From contig NZ_AUMP01000032.1 of NCBI RefSeq assembly GCF_000430745.1, positions 1-48,283 of the forward strand: 48,283 nt of DNA, read 5' to 3'. This DNA is from Fictibacillus gelatini DSM 15865. GTDB taxonomy: Bacteria > Bacillota > Bacilli > Bacillales > Fictibacillaceae. The translations under genes were made by a program, and so were the position numbers. The notes below the pieces were generated by a model, which ran no database searches, was not told the DNA's origin, and saw nothing but the letters and a program-made list of their open reading frames with translations. Shown here in pieces: positions 29,898 to 38,627 of this stretch; position 1 is the stretch's first letter; every line of letters begins with the position of its first letter.

Positions 29898-30905
29898 ATG
29901 CCTTTACAAGATGTTAAGGTCACAATTGACCTGGTAAAGCCCGCTGGTTTAGTCGGCCTTGGCAAACCACTTATTCTTGCCAAAAAGACCGGGACAAGTA
30001 CTATTAAAAACTACAGCGATTTGGATGCTGTAAAGGTCGACTTTCCAGACACAACGAACACTTTTAAGAAAGCACAAGCGATTTTTGCCCAGGAACATCG
30101 TCCGCAAGAAATTGCTATCGCTACTTATGATACGGCTGGAACCACCGATAACAGCCCTGTTAAGGTGCTCGATAAATATTACGATTATGATTGGTTTTTT
30201 GTATTAACTGCAGATGCTACCGTAACCGAGCAGCTTGCGGTTGCTGATTTTGTTCAAAGTCAAAATTTCAAAATGTTTGTCGCTAAGGTCTCAACTGCAG
30301 CAGATCGAAACGGATTCAAACAAAAGGCTTATGACCGGACCGTTGTTTTTTATCATACAATCGATACAGAACATCCAGACGCGGCGTTAGTGGGTGAATT
30401 AGGTAGTCAGCCTGTCGGCTCCATCACATGGAAATTTAAAAAGCTTAATGGAATTACTCCACTCAACGTTAGCGCGTCAGAGCTTGCTACAATCCATACG
30501 GACGGTGCAATTGTTTATGTAACAAAATCGGGAAGACCGCAAACGAGCGAAGGACAGGTCGCCAGTCGGGAATACATTGACGTCATGCACGGCAAGGACT
30601 GGATCAAAGTCAATATGGAAAACGAAATACAGGCAGTCTTTTCGAACAATCCAAAGGTACCGTATGATGGCCGTGGTATTAGCCTGGTTGAAGGAGCTGC
30701 AACGACTACACTTAAGCAGGCCTTCACTAACGGAATCATTGCTGCAGATAATGATGGAAATCCATTATATACAGTTACCGCAAAATCACGAAATGACGTT
30801 CCTGCAGGGGATAGGGCAAGCCGTGTATACAACGGGTTGTCTTTTTCTTTTCAATTGGCCGGCGCTATTCACAGTGCCAATATTACAGGTCAAATTTTGA
30901 TTTAG
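29898..30905 (+). CDS. Tail sheath protein (DUF3383-like)
   Basis: A 335-residue contractile sheath subunit. Opening LQDVKVTIDLVKPAGLVGLG with the DUF3383 pattern, then FKKAQAIFAQEHRPQEIAI and a C-terminal domain ending AGAIHSANITGQILI. Its presence makes this a myovirus-type phage, as for PBSX and skin. ATG with AGGAGG upstream; 12 bases before the tube gene. Confidence 0.9.
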   Translation: MPLQDVKVTIDLVKPAGLVGLGKPLILAKKTGTSTIKNYSDLDAVKVDFPDTTNTFKKAQAIFAQEHRPQEIAIATYDTAGTTDNSPVKVLDKYYDYDWFFVLTADATVTEQLAVADFVQSQNFKMFVAKVSTAADRNGFKQKAYDRTVVFYHTIDTEHPDAALVGELGSQPVGSITWKFKKLNGITPLNVSASELATIHTDGAIVYVTKSGRPQTSEGQVASREYIDVMHGKDWIKVNMENEIQAVFSNNPKVPYDGRGISLVEGAATTTLKQAFTNGIIAADNDGNPLYTVTAKSRNDVPAGDRASRVYNGLSFSFQLAGAIHSANITGQILI

Positions 30906-30917
30906 GGAGGGTAAGGC

Positions 30918-31313
30918 ATGGCTACTTATGATGCGAAATACGCCACTGTAACCGTTGATGGCCGATACATTACCGGCTTTGATGACGGTACTTTTATTAA
31001 AGCTGAAAAAGATGAAGAGTCCTTTCAAACAAAAGTCAGCGCTATGGGGGAAGTCATTGTTTCTGAAACAAACAATCCTCTGGGCACTATTACAATCACG
31101 CTTTCGCAAACATCACCTTCATATTCTTATTTGATGCAAAAGGCAAAAACGAAAAAGCCGTTTCCAATCTGGGTGAATTACAATGACGGGGTTCAGAAGG
31201 AAAAGGCCGGCGGAACGCAAGCGCGGATCAAGAAGTCTCCAGGAAAGGAGTTTTCTGATGAGGCGAGTTCCCGGGAATTTGAGTTCCAAGTTTTTGACTA
31301 TACCGAAGAGTGA
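30918..31313 (+). CDS. Tail tube protein (DUF3277-like)
   Basis: A 131-residue tube (core) protein: ATYDAKYATVTVDGRYITGF, FQTKVSAMGEVIVSETN, GTITITLSQTSPSYSYLM and SREFEFQVFDYTEE. Tube subunits stack inside the sheath and carry the DNA. ATG with AGGGAGGG upstream. A terminator follows before the chaperone genes, consistent with high demand for tube. Confidence 0.88.
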   Translation: MATYDAKYATVTVDGRYITGFDDGTFIKAEKDEESFQTKVSAMGEVIVSETNNPLGTITITLSQTSPSYSYLMQKAKTKKPFPIWVNYNDGVQKEKAGGTQARIKKSPGKEFSDEASSREFEFQVFDYTEE

Positions 31314-31350
31314 TATAGATGGCTCTTTCTAAAAAGAAAAACAATCATAC

Positions 31351-31379
31351 GAGGCAGTCCAATCGGGCTGCTTCTTTAT
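31351..31379 (+). terminator. Terminator between tube and chaperone genes
   Basis: GAGGCAGTCC-aatc-GGGCTGCTTC (10 pairs, two G-T) followed by TTTATAT. The preceding in-frame stretch from 31319 is therefore leader, not coding. Confidence 0.7.
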
Positions 31380-31408
31380 ATCTGCATATAAAAGGAGAGG
31401 TTTTTAAA

Positions 31409-31669
31409 ATGCCTAAAATTGGAACACAAAAAACGATCACTGTAGAGGGACAAGAATATGTTTTACAACATCCTGGTACACGAGAATTTATCAGAATTCA
31501 GGACAGAATCATGACGGAAAACGGTGTCCCTTCAAACGAAAAACTAGCGGAAGAATTATTTAAACACGTTATCGTTGATCCAAAAGTAAGTTGGGAATAT
31601 TTCGATGAGCACGATGGTTTTGAAGAGGTTTTCAAAGAAACTATGAGCTTTCTTAGAACAGGAAAATAG
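31409..31669 (+). CDS. Tail assembly chaperone, short form (G)
   Basis: An 86-residue protein: MPKIGTQKTITVEGQEYVLQ, then REFIRIQDRIMTENG and WEYFDEHDGFEEVF. It is the N-terminal part of an XkdN-like tail chaperone that coats the tape measure during assembly. ATG 31409 with AAAGGAGAGG upstream; the 30-codon upstream extension contains the terminator. The T extension lies in another frame, so the long form needs a frameshift. Confidence 0.8.
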   Translation: MPKIGTQKTITVEGQEYVLQHPGTREFIRIQDRIMTENGVPSNEKLAEELFKHVIVDPKVSWEYFDEHDGFEEVFKETMSFLRTGK

Positions 31670-31853
31670 TTCGGATGACCCGGCGAGGCTTCGGGCGGAA
31701 GTAAAAAACGAGTGGTGGTTTTGGCGCCCGATTGTTCACAAAGTTATTTCTTATACCGAAGCCACACGTATGTCAAAACGACAATTAATGAAAGCCAATA
31801 TTGCTATGGACATTAAGGCGGAACAAGAAGAAAAAGCCATGAAGAAAAAATAA
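31647..31853 (+). CDS. Tail assembly chaperone extension (T), reached by frameshift
   Basis: The frame +1 (or -2) to G is open from 31647 to the TAA at 31851 and has no usable start near its beginning. It encodes about 61 clearly coding residues past the G stop (SSDDPARLRAEVKNEWWFWR, then TRMSKRQLMKANIAMDIK and a lysine-rich end). G plus T gives about 147 residues, close to the single-frame XkdN. The shift must occur in 31647-31669. Candidates are CTT-AGA (31652-31657) and GGA-AAA before TAG. Confidence 0.7.
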   Translation, partial: AFLEQENSSDDPARLRAEVKNEWWFWRPIVHKVISYTEATRMSKRQLMKANIAMDIKAEQEEKAMKKK

Positions 31854-31872
31854 GAAAGAAAGGAGGGAATCA

Positions 31873-34800
31873 ATGGAACAGCTCCGCAATCTTACGGTCG
31901 ATATCGGACTGTATACGGATACTTCTCCTTTAATGAACGTTAACCGTGAAATCAATCAATTTAAACGTCAAGCAATGGGGGTCGGAAGTGAAGTAAATAA
32001 AATGGCTTCCACCTTTAAATCTGCTACACAAGGAATGATCAAGGAGTCCCAGGCTTTTAATAAGCAGGTAAGCCGTCAAAGTGATTTGATTCGTAAATTA
32101 GCGCGAACATCCGGTATGAGTGCAGCACATCTGGCCGCAGATTGGTCCAGTATGAGCGACGAGATGAGGAAATCACTAATTAAGAATCACAACGAATTGA
32201 TGAAGCATAGGAAAGATTTATTGCTTGTCAAAAATGATATGCGAAAGCTCGGGTCCCAAATGGGTCATTACACCAGTACTACTGATGATTTTATGGCTGA
32301 GATCCAAAGACTTGGGAAACAGCACAAAAAGATTTCTGATCAGATGATCAACAACAATCTTTCTACCCGTCAGAGTCTCATTCAAACGGTCGCCACTATG
32401 TCGGCCATGAGTGGACAGTCCGATAAAATCGCATCAAGTTATGATCGGATTGGAAGCTCTTTGTTAAAAGTTAATAAGCCTTTGTTAGCCGTTACCAGTG
32501 GTCTTGAACGAATGGCACGTAACGGGAATGCAGCAGCTTTGGCTCTACGTTTGTTAGGCCCAAACGCAAAAATGAAAGAATTGCTCGATATGCAGCGGAT
32601 GATAAATCAAGGGACAATGCGTTATCAAATGGTCGCGATTGCTGCTCTTGCCGCAGGAGCCATGTTTTATCACGGTTTACACAAAGCGGCTCGTGACAGT
32701 GTGCCTGGTTACGCGAAAGCATTCGATCAAATGCAGGAAAGCATGAGAAAGGCTTTTCAGCCGATGGTTGATGTTTTCGCATCAGTAATGGTACCTGTCT
32801 TTAAATTTATCAAATACATTGCAGATTTAACGATTAAATTTAATGAGGCGCATCCGGTTTTAGCGAAAATAATTCAAGGATTTCTCCTTTTAATACCGGC
32901 TGTAACTTTACTCTTAGCTCCACTCGCAGTAGGGATTGGATTATTCGCTGGCATGAAGGCGGCATTTGCGAGCGTTTGGATGCTAATTGGCCCGTTGGTA
33001 ACCGGACTAGGTGCTATGATGGGAACTGTTCTTCTGGTTTCCGCTTCAATAGTTGGGTTAGTTACTGTTATTTATTTGTTATGGAAGCACTTCGAAACCT
33101 TGCGTAATGTTGTTAGTAAAACATGGTCTGTGGTCAAAAACACAGTACTAATAGCGGTTGATGCAATCAGCAAAGTCACCTCTGCAATGTGGAATAATGC
33201 CTTAGAATCCACACACAACCTTAGAATTACTATTGTAAACGAAATTAGTGAGATGGGACGATCGATAGTATACGGTTTTCAAGTTGCTGTAGAGAAAACA
33301 GCTGCTTTCTTTTCCGTAATCGGAACCAAGATTGCTGATTTTATCGGAAAAGGATTGTCAGAAAAAGTCGGCGGTATTACTAAGGGCTTTATTAATCAGT
33401 TAAAAACGGGTTTTTCGAGCCTTGGCGGTATTGTATCGTTAATAGCTCCAACAATAACAGGAATTAGCTTAAGTCTTTTAGGAGTAACTGGACCAATTAG
33501 TTTTGTAATCACTGGAATTGTTAGCTTAATAGGTTTTCTCTACCGTTTATCTAAGACAAATGAAAGTGTGCGGAATACATTCGTTTCAATTTGGTCGGGA
33601 ATAAAGAGTTTTTTAGCATCTGTTTTTTCAGCTATAAAACCGATCATTGATGTGTTTGCTCAATCCTTCTCGCAAATGGCAACAGAATTAGGGCCAGAAT
33701 TCCAGAAAACTGGACAAATAATTGCTCAAAGTTTTGTGTCGTTAAAACCGACTTTCGTAGAGTTAGGTAAAGCGTTGAAGGATCTATTTAGTACAATGGG
33801 TGGAATGTTTTCTGAAACCGTGGCTACTGTCGCTCCTTTAATTGGGCAATTGGCACAGTCCTTTGCAAGTTTTATACCACAAGTTGTCCCATTGATTGGT
33901 CAGCTTATTCAAGCGTGGATGAAGGTTCAATCTACTATAATGAGCGCGGTAATTCAGATAGTGCAAACTGTTTTACCGATGTTATCTCATGCATTTTCTC
34001 AAATTCTGCCGATGGTGTTACAGGTTGTAAAGTCCGTGCTGCCTGTAGTTATTTCGCTCATCCAAACACTAGTTCCAGTAATATCTAGAATTGCAATGAC
34101 TGTTATACCGTTGTTTTTAAAGGCGGTCCAAACGGTGTTACCCGTGGTTTTGACCGTTATCCAAACCATAATGCCAGTAGTGATTGATCTGTTTTCTGCA
34201 ATTATCCCAATTATCACTAGAATTGCAATAACACTTATTCCAGCAATACTTAAAGCTGTTCAACAGGTATTTCCAGTTATACTACAAATTATCCAAATGG
34301 TTATACCGATCATTGCCGCACTTTTAAGAGTAGTCGTGCAAGTAATCAATACGTTTTTAATCCCAGCAATACGGTTTATTTTAAAAATTGTCCAAATTGT
34401 TTTCCCGTCGATTATGTCGATCATAAAAAATGCCTTGAATATAGTAACGAACGTTATTCGTTTGTTTACCTCGGTGTTAAAAGGCGACTGGTCGGGGGCA
34501 TGGACAGCAGTTAAAAATATTCTTAAAAGCGCATGGGGCATCATAAAGACTGTAATAAAAACAGGATTAGATATGGCCGTTCAATTTATTAAATCGGGTT
34601 GGAATACGGCGAAAACTTTTACTGCCTCTATTTTTACGGGGATTAAAGACAAGGTAAGCTCGACATTTAAGAATATTGTTGATGCTGCTAAAGCTTTGCC
34701 CGGAAAGATCGGTGACGGGATTAAAAGCATGGCTGGAAAGGCCTTGAACGGGGTGAAAGCGTTAGGAAGTAAGCTTGCCGGCGGCCTTGAAAATATCGTA

Positions 34801-36117
34801 AATAAAATTACTCAAGATGGGATCAATAACATGGTCCTAAAACCGTTAGGTGTCAAAAATCATCTTATTCCGAAGCTTGACATTCCTGGCTATGCAAGAG
34901 GTACCGGATACCATCCGGGAGGTCCCGCAATTTTAGGTGACGGTGGCCAACATGAACTTTTCAGAACACCGAAAGGTCAAATAGGGTTATCTCCTGCTAC
35001 AGATACGCTGATGAATCTGCCAAAAGGAACCCAGGTTCTTTCCGGAAAACAAACCTTGCAAGCATTAAACGGGTTGTTCCCTGCCTATAAATCTGGGAAT
35101 GTTATCGGCAACGGACTAAGGGCGGTTGGAAACTGGATCAAAGATACATCGGTTAGTGCTTATAACAGTGCGAAAAATGTAGGCAGTGCTGCTGTTAATA
35201 AAACAAAAGACCTTGCACTTGATGTCTGGTCGTATATGTCCAATCCAGGAAAACTTGTGAAAAAGATATTTAGTAGTTTAGGCATAAAGCCACCCGATGT
35301 TCCTGGTGTGTTTGGTGGTATTGGAAAAGGTGCCATTAATTTTGTAAAAAGCGGAGCAATTGATTTTGTTAAGAAACAGATGGATAGTCTCGGCGGTATG
35401 TTCAGCGGTAGCAAACCATCTGGAAATGTCGCGCAATGGATCCGGGCGGCAATGGCAGCGACCGGCGTACCCGATTCGTGGTTTTCTCCACTTGTTACCA
35501 TTGCCATGAAGGAATCTGGAGGAAATCCACGTGCATACAACGGATGGGACATTAACGCCAAGCGCGGTATTGCTTCTCGCGGTTTGATGCAAACCATTCC
35601 GCCGACTTTCGAGGCATACAAGCTGCCGGGTATGAATGACATATGGAACCCGGTTCATAATGCAGTTGCCGCAATCAGGTATATAAAAGCTCGTTACGGA
35701 ACCGTCTTTAATACGCCTGGTATTCGGTCGATGGCTCATGGAGGACCTTATCGAGGTTATGCCAATGGAGGCATCGCAACAAAACCACAATGGGCTACGC
35801 TTGCCGAAAACGGTTGGAAAGAGTTCATTATCCCGACGCAGCCGAGCAAAAGGAAACGAGCACTCGGACTTTTGGAACAGGCGAATTCGGAGTTGGGTTA
35901 TTCGCCCAATAAAGGGGGAAGCAATTATTCCCCTTCAGTTGGTTCTCCTGTTCCTTCCGGAGGTTCCCGTCCAACAATAAACTATAACCCTACTATTAAT
36001 ATCGAGATTTCAGGTGCTAGTGATAGTCGTGTTGATGTTAAAAAAGCAGTTCAAGAGGCACTAGATGAACAATGGAAAAAGCTCATAAGCATTTATGACA
36101 TAGAGGTGGTTCGGTAA
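31873..36117 (+). CDS. Tape measure protein with lytic transglycosylase domain
   Basis: A 1414-residue tape measure that sets tail length. Residues 1-300 are helical; about 315-410 hold strong hydrophobic helices; 690-855 is a striking hydrophobic array with Pro-Val/Ile at about 11-residue spacing (VQTVLPVVLTVIQTIMPVV). A C-terminal SLT lytic transglycosylase occupies about 1185-1285, with catalytic Glu in AMKESGGN near residue 1214, then SRGLMQTIP. At roughly 0.15 nm per residue the tail would be about 200 nm. ATG with AAAGGAGGG upstream. Confidence 0.93.
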   Translation: MEQLRNLTVDIGLYTDTSPLMNVNREINQFKRQAMGVGSEVNKMASTFKSATQGMIKESQAFNKQVSRQSDLIRKLARTSGMSAAHLAADWSSMSDEMRKSLIKNHNELMKHRKDLLLVKNDMRKLGSQMGHYTSTTDDFMAEIQRLGKQHKKISDQMINNNLSTRQSLIQTVATMSAMSGQSDKIASSYDRIGSSLLKVNKPLLAVTSGLERMARNGNAAALALRLLGPNAKMKELLDMQRMINQGTMRYQMVAIAALAAGAMFYHGLHKAARDSVPGYAKAFDQMQESMRKAFQPMVDVFASVMVPVFKFIKYIADLTIKFNEAHPVLAKIIQGFLLLIPAVTLLLAPLAVGIGLFAGMKAAFASVWMLIGPLVTGLGAMMGTVLLVSASIVGLVTVIYLLWKHFETLRNVVSKTWSVVKNTVLIAVDAISKVTSAMWNNALESTHNLRITIVNEISEMGRSIVYGFQVAVEKTAAFFSVIGTKIADFIGKGLSEKVGGITKGFINQLKTGFSSLGGIVSLIAPTITGISLSLLGVTGPISFVITGIVSLIGFLYRLSKTNESVRNTFVSIWSGIKSFLASVFSAIKPIIDVFAQSFSQMATELGPEFQKTGQIIAQSFVSLKPTFVELGKALKDLFSTMGGMFSETVATVAPLIGQLAQSFASFIPQVVPLIGQLIQAWMKVQSTIMSAVIQIVQTVLPMLSHAFSQILPMVLQVVKSVLPVVISLIQTLVPVISRIAMTVIPLFLKAVQTVLPVVLTVIQTIMPVVIDLFSAIIPIITRIAITLIPAILKAVQQVFPVILQIIQMVIPIIAALLRVVVQVINTFLIPAIRFILKIVQIVFPSIMSIIKNALNIVTNVIRLFTSVLKGDWSGAWTAVKNILKSAWGIIKTVIKTGLDMAVQFIKSGWNTAKTFTASIFTGIKDKVSSTFKNIVDAAKALPGKIGDGIKSMAGKALNGVKALGSKLAGGLENIVNKITQDGINNMVLKPLGVKNHLIPKLDIPGYARGTGYHPGGPAILGDGGQHELFRTPKGQIGLSPATDTLMNLPKGTQVLSGKQTLQALNGLFPAYKSGNVIGNGLRAVGNWIKDTSVSAYNSAKNVGSAAVNKTKDLALDVWSYMSNPGKLVKKIFSSLGIKPPDVPGVFGGIGKGAINFVKSGAIDFVKKQMDSLGGMFSGSKPSGNVAQWIRAAMAATGVPDSWFSPLVTIAMKESGGNPRAYNGWDINAKRGIASRGLMQTIPPTFEAYKLPGMNDIWNPVHNAVAAIRYIKARYGTVFNTPGIRSMAHGGPYRGYANGGIATKPQWATLAENGWKEFIIPTQPSKRKRALGLLEQANSELGYSPNKGGSNYSPSVGSPVPSGGSRPTINYNPTINIEISGASDSRVDVKKAVQEALDEQWKKLISIYDIEVVR

Positions 36118-36692
36118 TGGCGAAACTAGGAAAAATAAATCTATTAATCACCGATGAATCCATAGGGAACTCCGTCGATGCCACCTCTTATCCAGTAGAA
36201 AAAGGTGAGCCTTTTACTGATCATGTACAACAAAATGCACAGACCATTTCCTTGAATGGTTACATTTTAGGTTCAGATTATAGGACACGGCTACAGTATT
36301 TAAGGGACTCGATGCGCAAAGGGGAAATTCTTTCATACACAGGTCGGACGATCGCTCAAAATGTGATCATATTAAGTATTGACGATAATCGGACGGCTGA
36401 AACTGCCAACGGTAGTGCGGTTTCAATAAAATTGCAGTTTGTCCGTCTTGTCAAAACACCCTGGAAAAAAGCGCCGAAAAAGCAAAAGCCACAGCGTAAG
36501 CCAAAATCGAACAGTGGTAAGAAGAAACCGACACCGAAGAAAAAAACTTCTGCTGTTTATCACAAGACAAGATCTGGTGATACGTATTGGGGACTGTCCA
36601 AAAAATATGGGACTCCTATTTCTACTTTAAGAAAATATAATAAGTACCCTGATAGACGCATCCCGATCGGCGTTAAATTAAGAGTTAAATAG
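36117..36692 (+). CDS. LysM baseplate/tail protein (XkdP-like)
   Basis: A 191-residue protein: N-terminal part (INLLITDESIGNSVDA, RTRLQYLRDSMRKGEILS) like gp53/XkdP, a lysine-rich linker (KKQKPQRKPKSNSGKKK), then a C-terminal LysM at 145-191 (TRSGDTYWGLSKKYGTPI). LysM would hold the wall or hub during tail assembly and penetration. ATG overlaps the tape-measure stop (TAATG). Confidence 0.88.
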   Translation: MAKLGKINLLITDESIGNSVDATSYPVEKGEPFTDHVQQNAQTISLNGYILGSDYRTRLQYLRDSMRKGEILSYTGRTIAQNVIILSIDDNRTAETANGSAVSIKLQFVRLVKTPWKKAPKKQKPQRKPKSNSGKKKPTPKKKTSAVYHKTRSGDTYWGLSKKYGTPISTLRKYNKYPDRRIPIGVKLRVK

Positions 36693-36705
36693 GAGGCGAA
36701 TCTTT

Positions 36706-37056
36706 TTGAATAAAGACTATATTGAAATCGACAAAGAGGAGCTTCCTGTTCGTTTTGAAATTGATTTTGCAGAAGAAACCTTTGTAATGGAGGTTTTTTA
36801 CAATGAAATAGGTGATTTTTTCAGCGTTAATTTGTTCGATCTGAATGAAGAGCCGATTGTTCTTGGTGAAAAACTAATTTTAAATCGGGAATTGTGGTCC
36901 GATATAACTGATCAAAGGCTTCCCGCGCCATCTTTAATACCACTTGATGAATCCGGAAAAGAAGATCGTATCACCTTTGAAAATTTTGGTGAGACGGTCT
37001 TTTTATTTATCGATGATGTTCCGGATGGGGAAGGTGAACCCGATGGCAGCGGATAA
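36706..37056 (+). CDS. Baseplate plug-type protein (Pam3 gp18-like)
   Basis: A 116-residue acidic, beta-rich protein: LPVRFEIDFAEETFVMEVFY, LNRELWSDITDQRLP and TVFLFIDD. This pattern and the place before the hub fit the small baseplate plug family. TTG start with AGGAGGCGA upstream. Overlaps the hub gene by 14 bases. Confidence 0.75.
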   Translation: MNKDYIEIDKEELPVRFEIDFAEETFVMEVFYNEIGDFFSVNLFDLNEEPIVLGEKLILNRELWSDITDQRLPAPSLIPLDESGKEDRITFENFGETVFLFIDDVPDGEGEPDGSG

Positions 37057-37888
37057 CCTTTTCGGTCGCGTTATTAAGGTATCAATAAGTGGGAAATACT
37101 CAACTACTTTTTCTAATGAGGATCTGGAGATTCGGTTCGAATCCCCCTTTGATGATGATGCAAAGCCGAACGAAAGCAAGGTGGAAATTTATAACCTATC
37201 AAACGATTCCATTCATCGTATGACCCGGGGGGATACTTGCACTATTCAGGCCGGATACAAAGGAGATTATGGTGTAATTGCCAGTGGGAAGATTTCACGT
37301 ATTCTAACCAGGAGAGAAGGCGTAGACAAAATTACAGCCATTTATTTTCTCGAAGGTGAGGATTATTCCCGGATAAAAGTAACATCGAAGACAGCTGATC
37401 CGGCTAAGAAGGGGAAGAAACAATCATTGAAGATCACCTTTAAGGCGGGGACCCACGGTTCAACGATTATTAAAAAGCTTTGTTCAATTTTAGGCATAAA
37501 GCTTGCCGAATTTAAGCTGCCCAAGGATGTTGTTTACAAGAAGGGTTACACGGTTACCGGTCTAATCTTGAATAATCTTGAGGAAGTCGTTCACGATTGT
37601 AAAGCTTCTATGTACTATCGCCGCGGCCGATTAGTCATTCGCTCCATAAAAGAGGGGAACGATGAACGGTTTGTTTTAAATGAGGAAACTGGTCTTATCG
37701 GTAGCCCAGAACCATTCGAAGAGGATGGCGTTAAAGGTTACAAGGTAAAGTGCCTTCTTCAGCACCGAATTACCGTTGCTTCAATCATTGAAATAAAAAG
37801 CAAAACAGCAAAAGGGAAATATCGTGTTCGAAAAGGCACTCATACCGCAAATGGCAGTGACTTTCTTAGTGATTTCGAGGTGATCTAA
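37043..37888 (+). CDS. Baseplate hub protein (gpD/XkdQ-like)
   Basis: A 281-residue hub: FGRVIKVSISGKYSTTF, KVEIYNLSNDSIHRM, IQAGYKGDYGVIASGKIS (tail-tube-like beta barrel), and a C-terminal GLIGSPEPFE, VKCLLQHRITVASIIEI. These are gp27-like hub features. ATG 37043 with GGGGAAGGTGA upstream. Stop overlaps the spike gene start (TAATG). Confidence 0.85.
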   Translation: MAADNLFGRVIKVSISGKYSTTFSNEDLEIRFESPFDDDAKPNESKVEIYNLSNDSIHRMTRGDTCTIQAGYKGDYGVIASGKISRILTRREGVDKITAIYFLEGEDYSRIKVTSKTADPAKKGKKQSLKITFKAGTHGSTIIKKLCSILGIKLAEFKLPKDVVYKKGYTVTGLILNNLEEVVHDCKASMYYRRGRLVIRSIKEGNDERFVLNEETGLIGSPEPFEEDGVKGYKVKCLLQHRITVASIIEIKSKTAKGKYRVRKGTHTANGSDFLSDFEVI

Positions 37889-38265
37889 TGGCCGGAGATA
37901 CAAATTTTTTTGATCTTATAGAAAGACGTATCAAATTGAGCTTACATACCTTTGCTCCGGCAAGGGTTATAAAATTCAATGAAGGGAAGCGCACGGTCGA
38001 CGTGGAGCTTCTTTTTTTGTCTGTTGATAAGAATGGAGACACAGATCGGTATCCGTTAATAGAGGATGCCCCGGTTCTTGGACATCGTTATAAAGTAGAT
38101 GGGATTATAAAAACGTATTCGCCTGTTCTTCAAACCGGCGACGTTGTTTTTGTCGCTTTTGCCGAACGTGCTCTTGATAATCTGAACGGCGGCAAGCCCT
38201 TTGATCCTGAATACCGGCGAACGCATGACATTAGGGATGCAGTCGTTCTGGGGGTGCTATTTTGA
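37888..38265 (+). CDS. Gp138 N-terminal-type baseplate spike
   Basis: A 125-residue spike: IKLSLHTFAPARVIKFNE, RTVDVELLFLSVDK, SPVLQTGDVVFVAFAERALD and THDIRDAVVLGVLF. The OB-like Gp138 domain binds the hub tip and would pierce the cell envelope. No C-terminal needle is attached, so it is the short form. ATG overlaps the preceding gene. Confidence 0.85.
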   Translation: MAGDTNFFDLIERRIKLSLHTFAPARVIKFNEGKRTVDVELLFLSVDKNGDTDRYPLIEDAPVLGHRYKVDGIIKTYSPVLQTGDVVFVAFAERALDNLNGGKPFDPEYRRTHDIRDAVVLGVLF

Positions 38266-38627
38266 ATATTTTTTCTCCAAAAATAGTTGATGGTGACATT
38301 GTAATCGAAAATGGCGATATCGCAATGATCGAGGGAGATGAAGAGCTTGCCCAATCCGTTCGAATGCTCCTCCAAACAAGAAAGGGCGAGTTTTTTCTTG
38401 AAGAAGATCACGGACTTGTTTTTGACCACATCCTTGGAAAGGACTTCAATCTGGATGAAGCCCGAGACGATATTATTGAGGCAATTTCTCAAGAGGATCG
38501 CATTGCTTCGGTCGAAGAAATCGCATTTAATGATGATCTACAATCTCGGACAAGGACTATTTCGCTAACGCTCAAAAAAGATGATGGAGAAACACTTTCC
38601 GTAGAGGGGGTGGAAATTGATGGTTGA
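38262..38627 (+). CDS. Baseplate protein, gp25/DUF2634 type (XkdS-like)
   Basis: A 121-residue protein of the gp25-like wedge family: DELAQSVRMLLQTRKGEFF-type core and EDHGLVFDHILGKDF, then DIIEAISQEDRIASVEEI. It starts the baseplate wedge and sheath assembly. TTG start overlaps the spike stop (TTTTGA). Confidence 0.87.
   Translation: MNIFSPKIVDGDIVIENGDIAMIEGDEELAQSVRMLLQTRKGEFFLEEDHGLVFDHILGKDFNLDEARDDIIEAISQEDRIASVEEIAFNDDLQSRTRTISLTLKKDDGETLSVEGVEIDG

Noticed and set aside
31319-31408. Upstream extension of the tail chaperone
   Set aside because: The stretch contains a 10-bp terminator, and AAAGGAGAGG is correctly spaced for ATG 31409.
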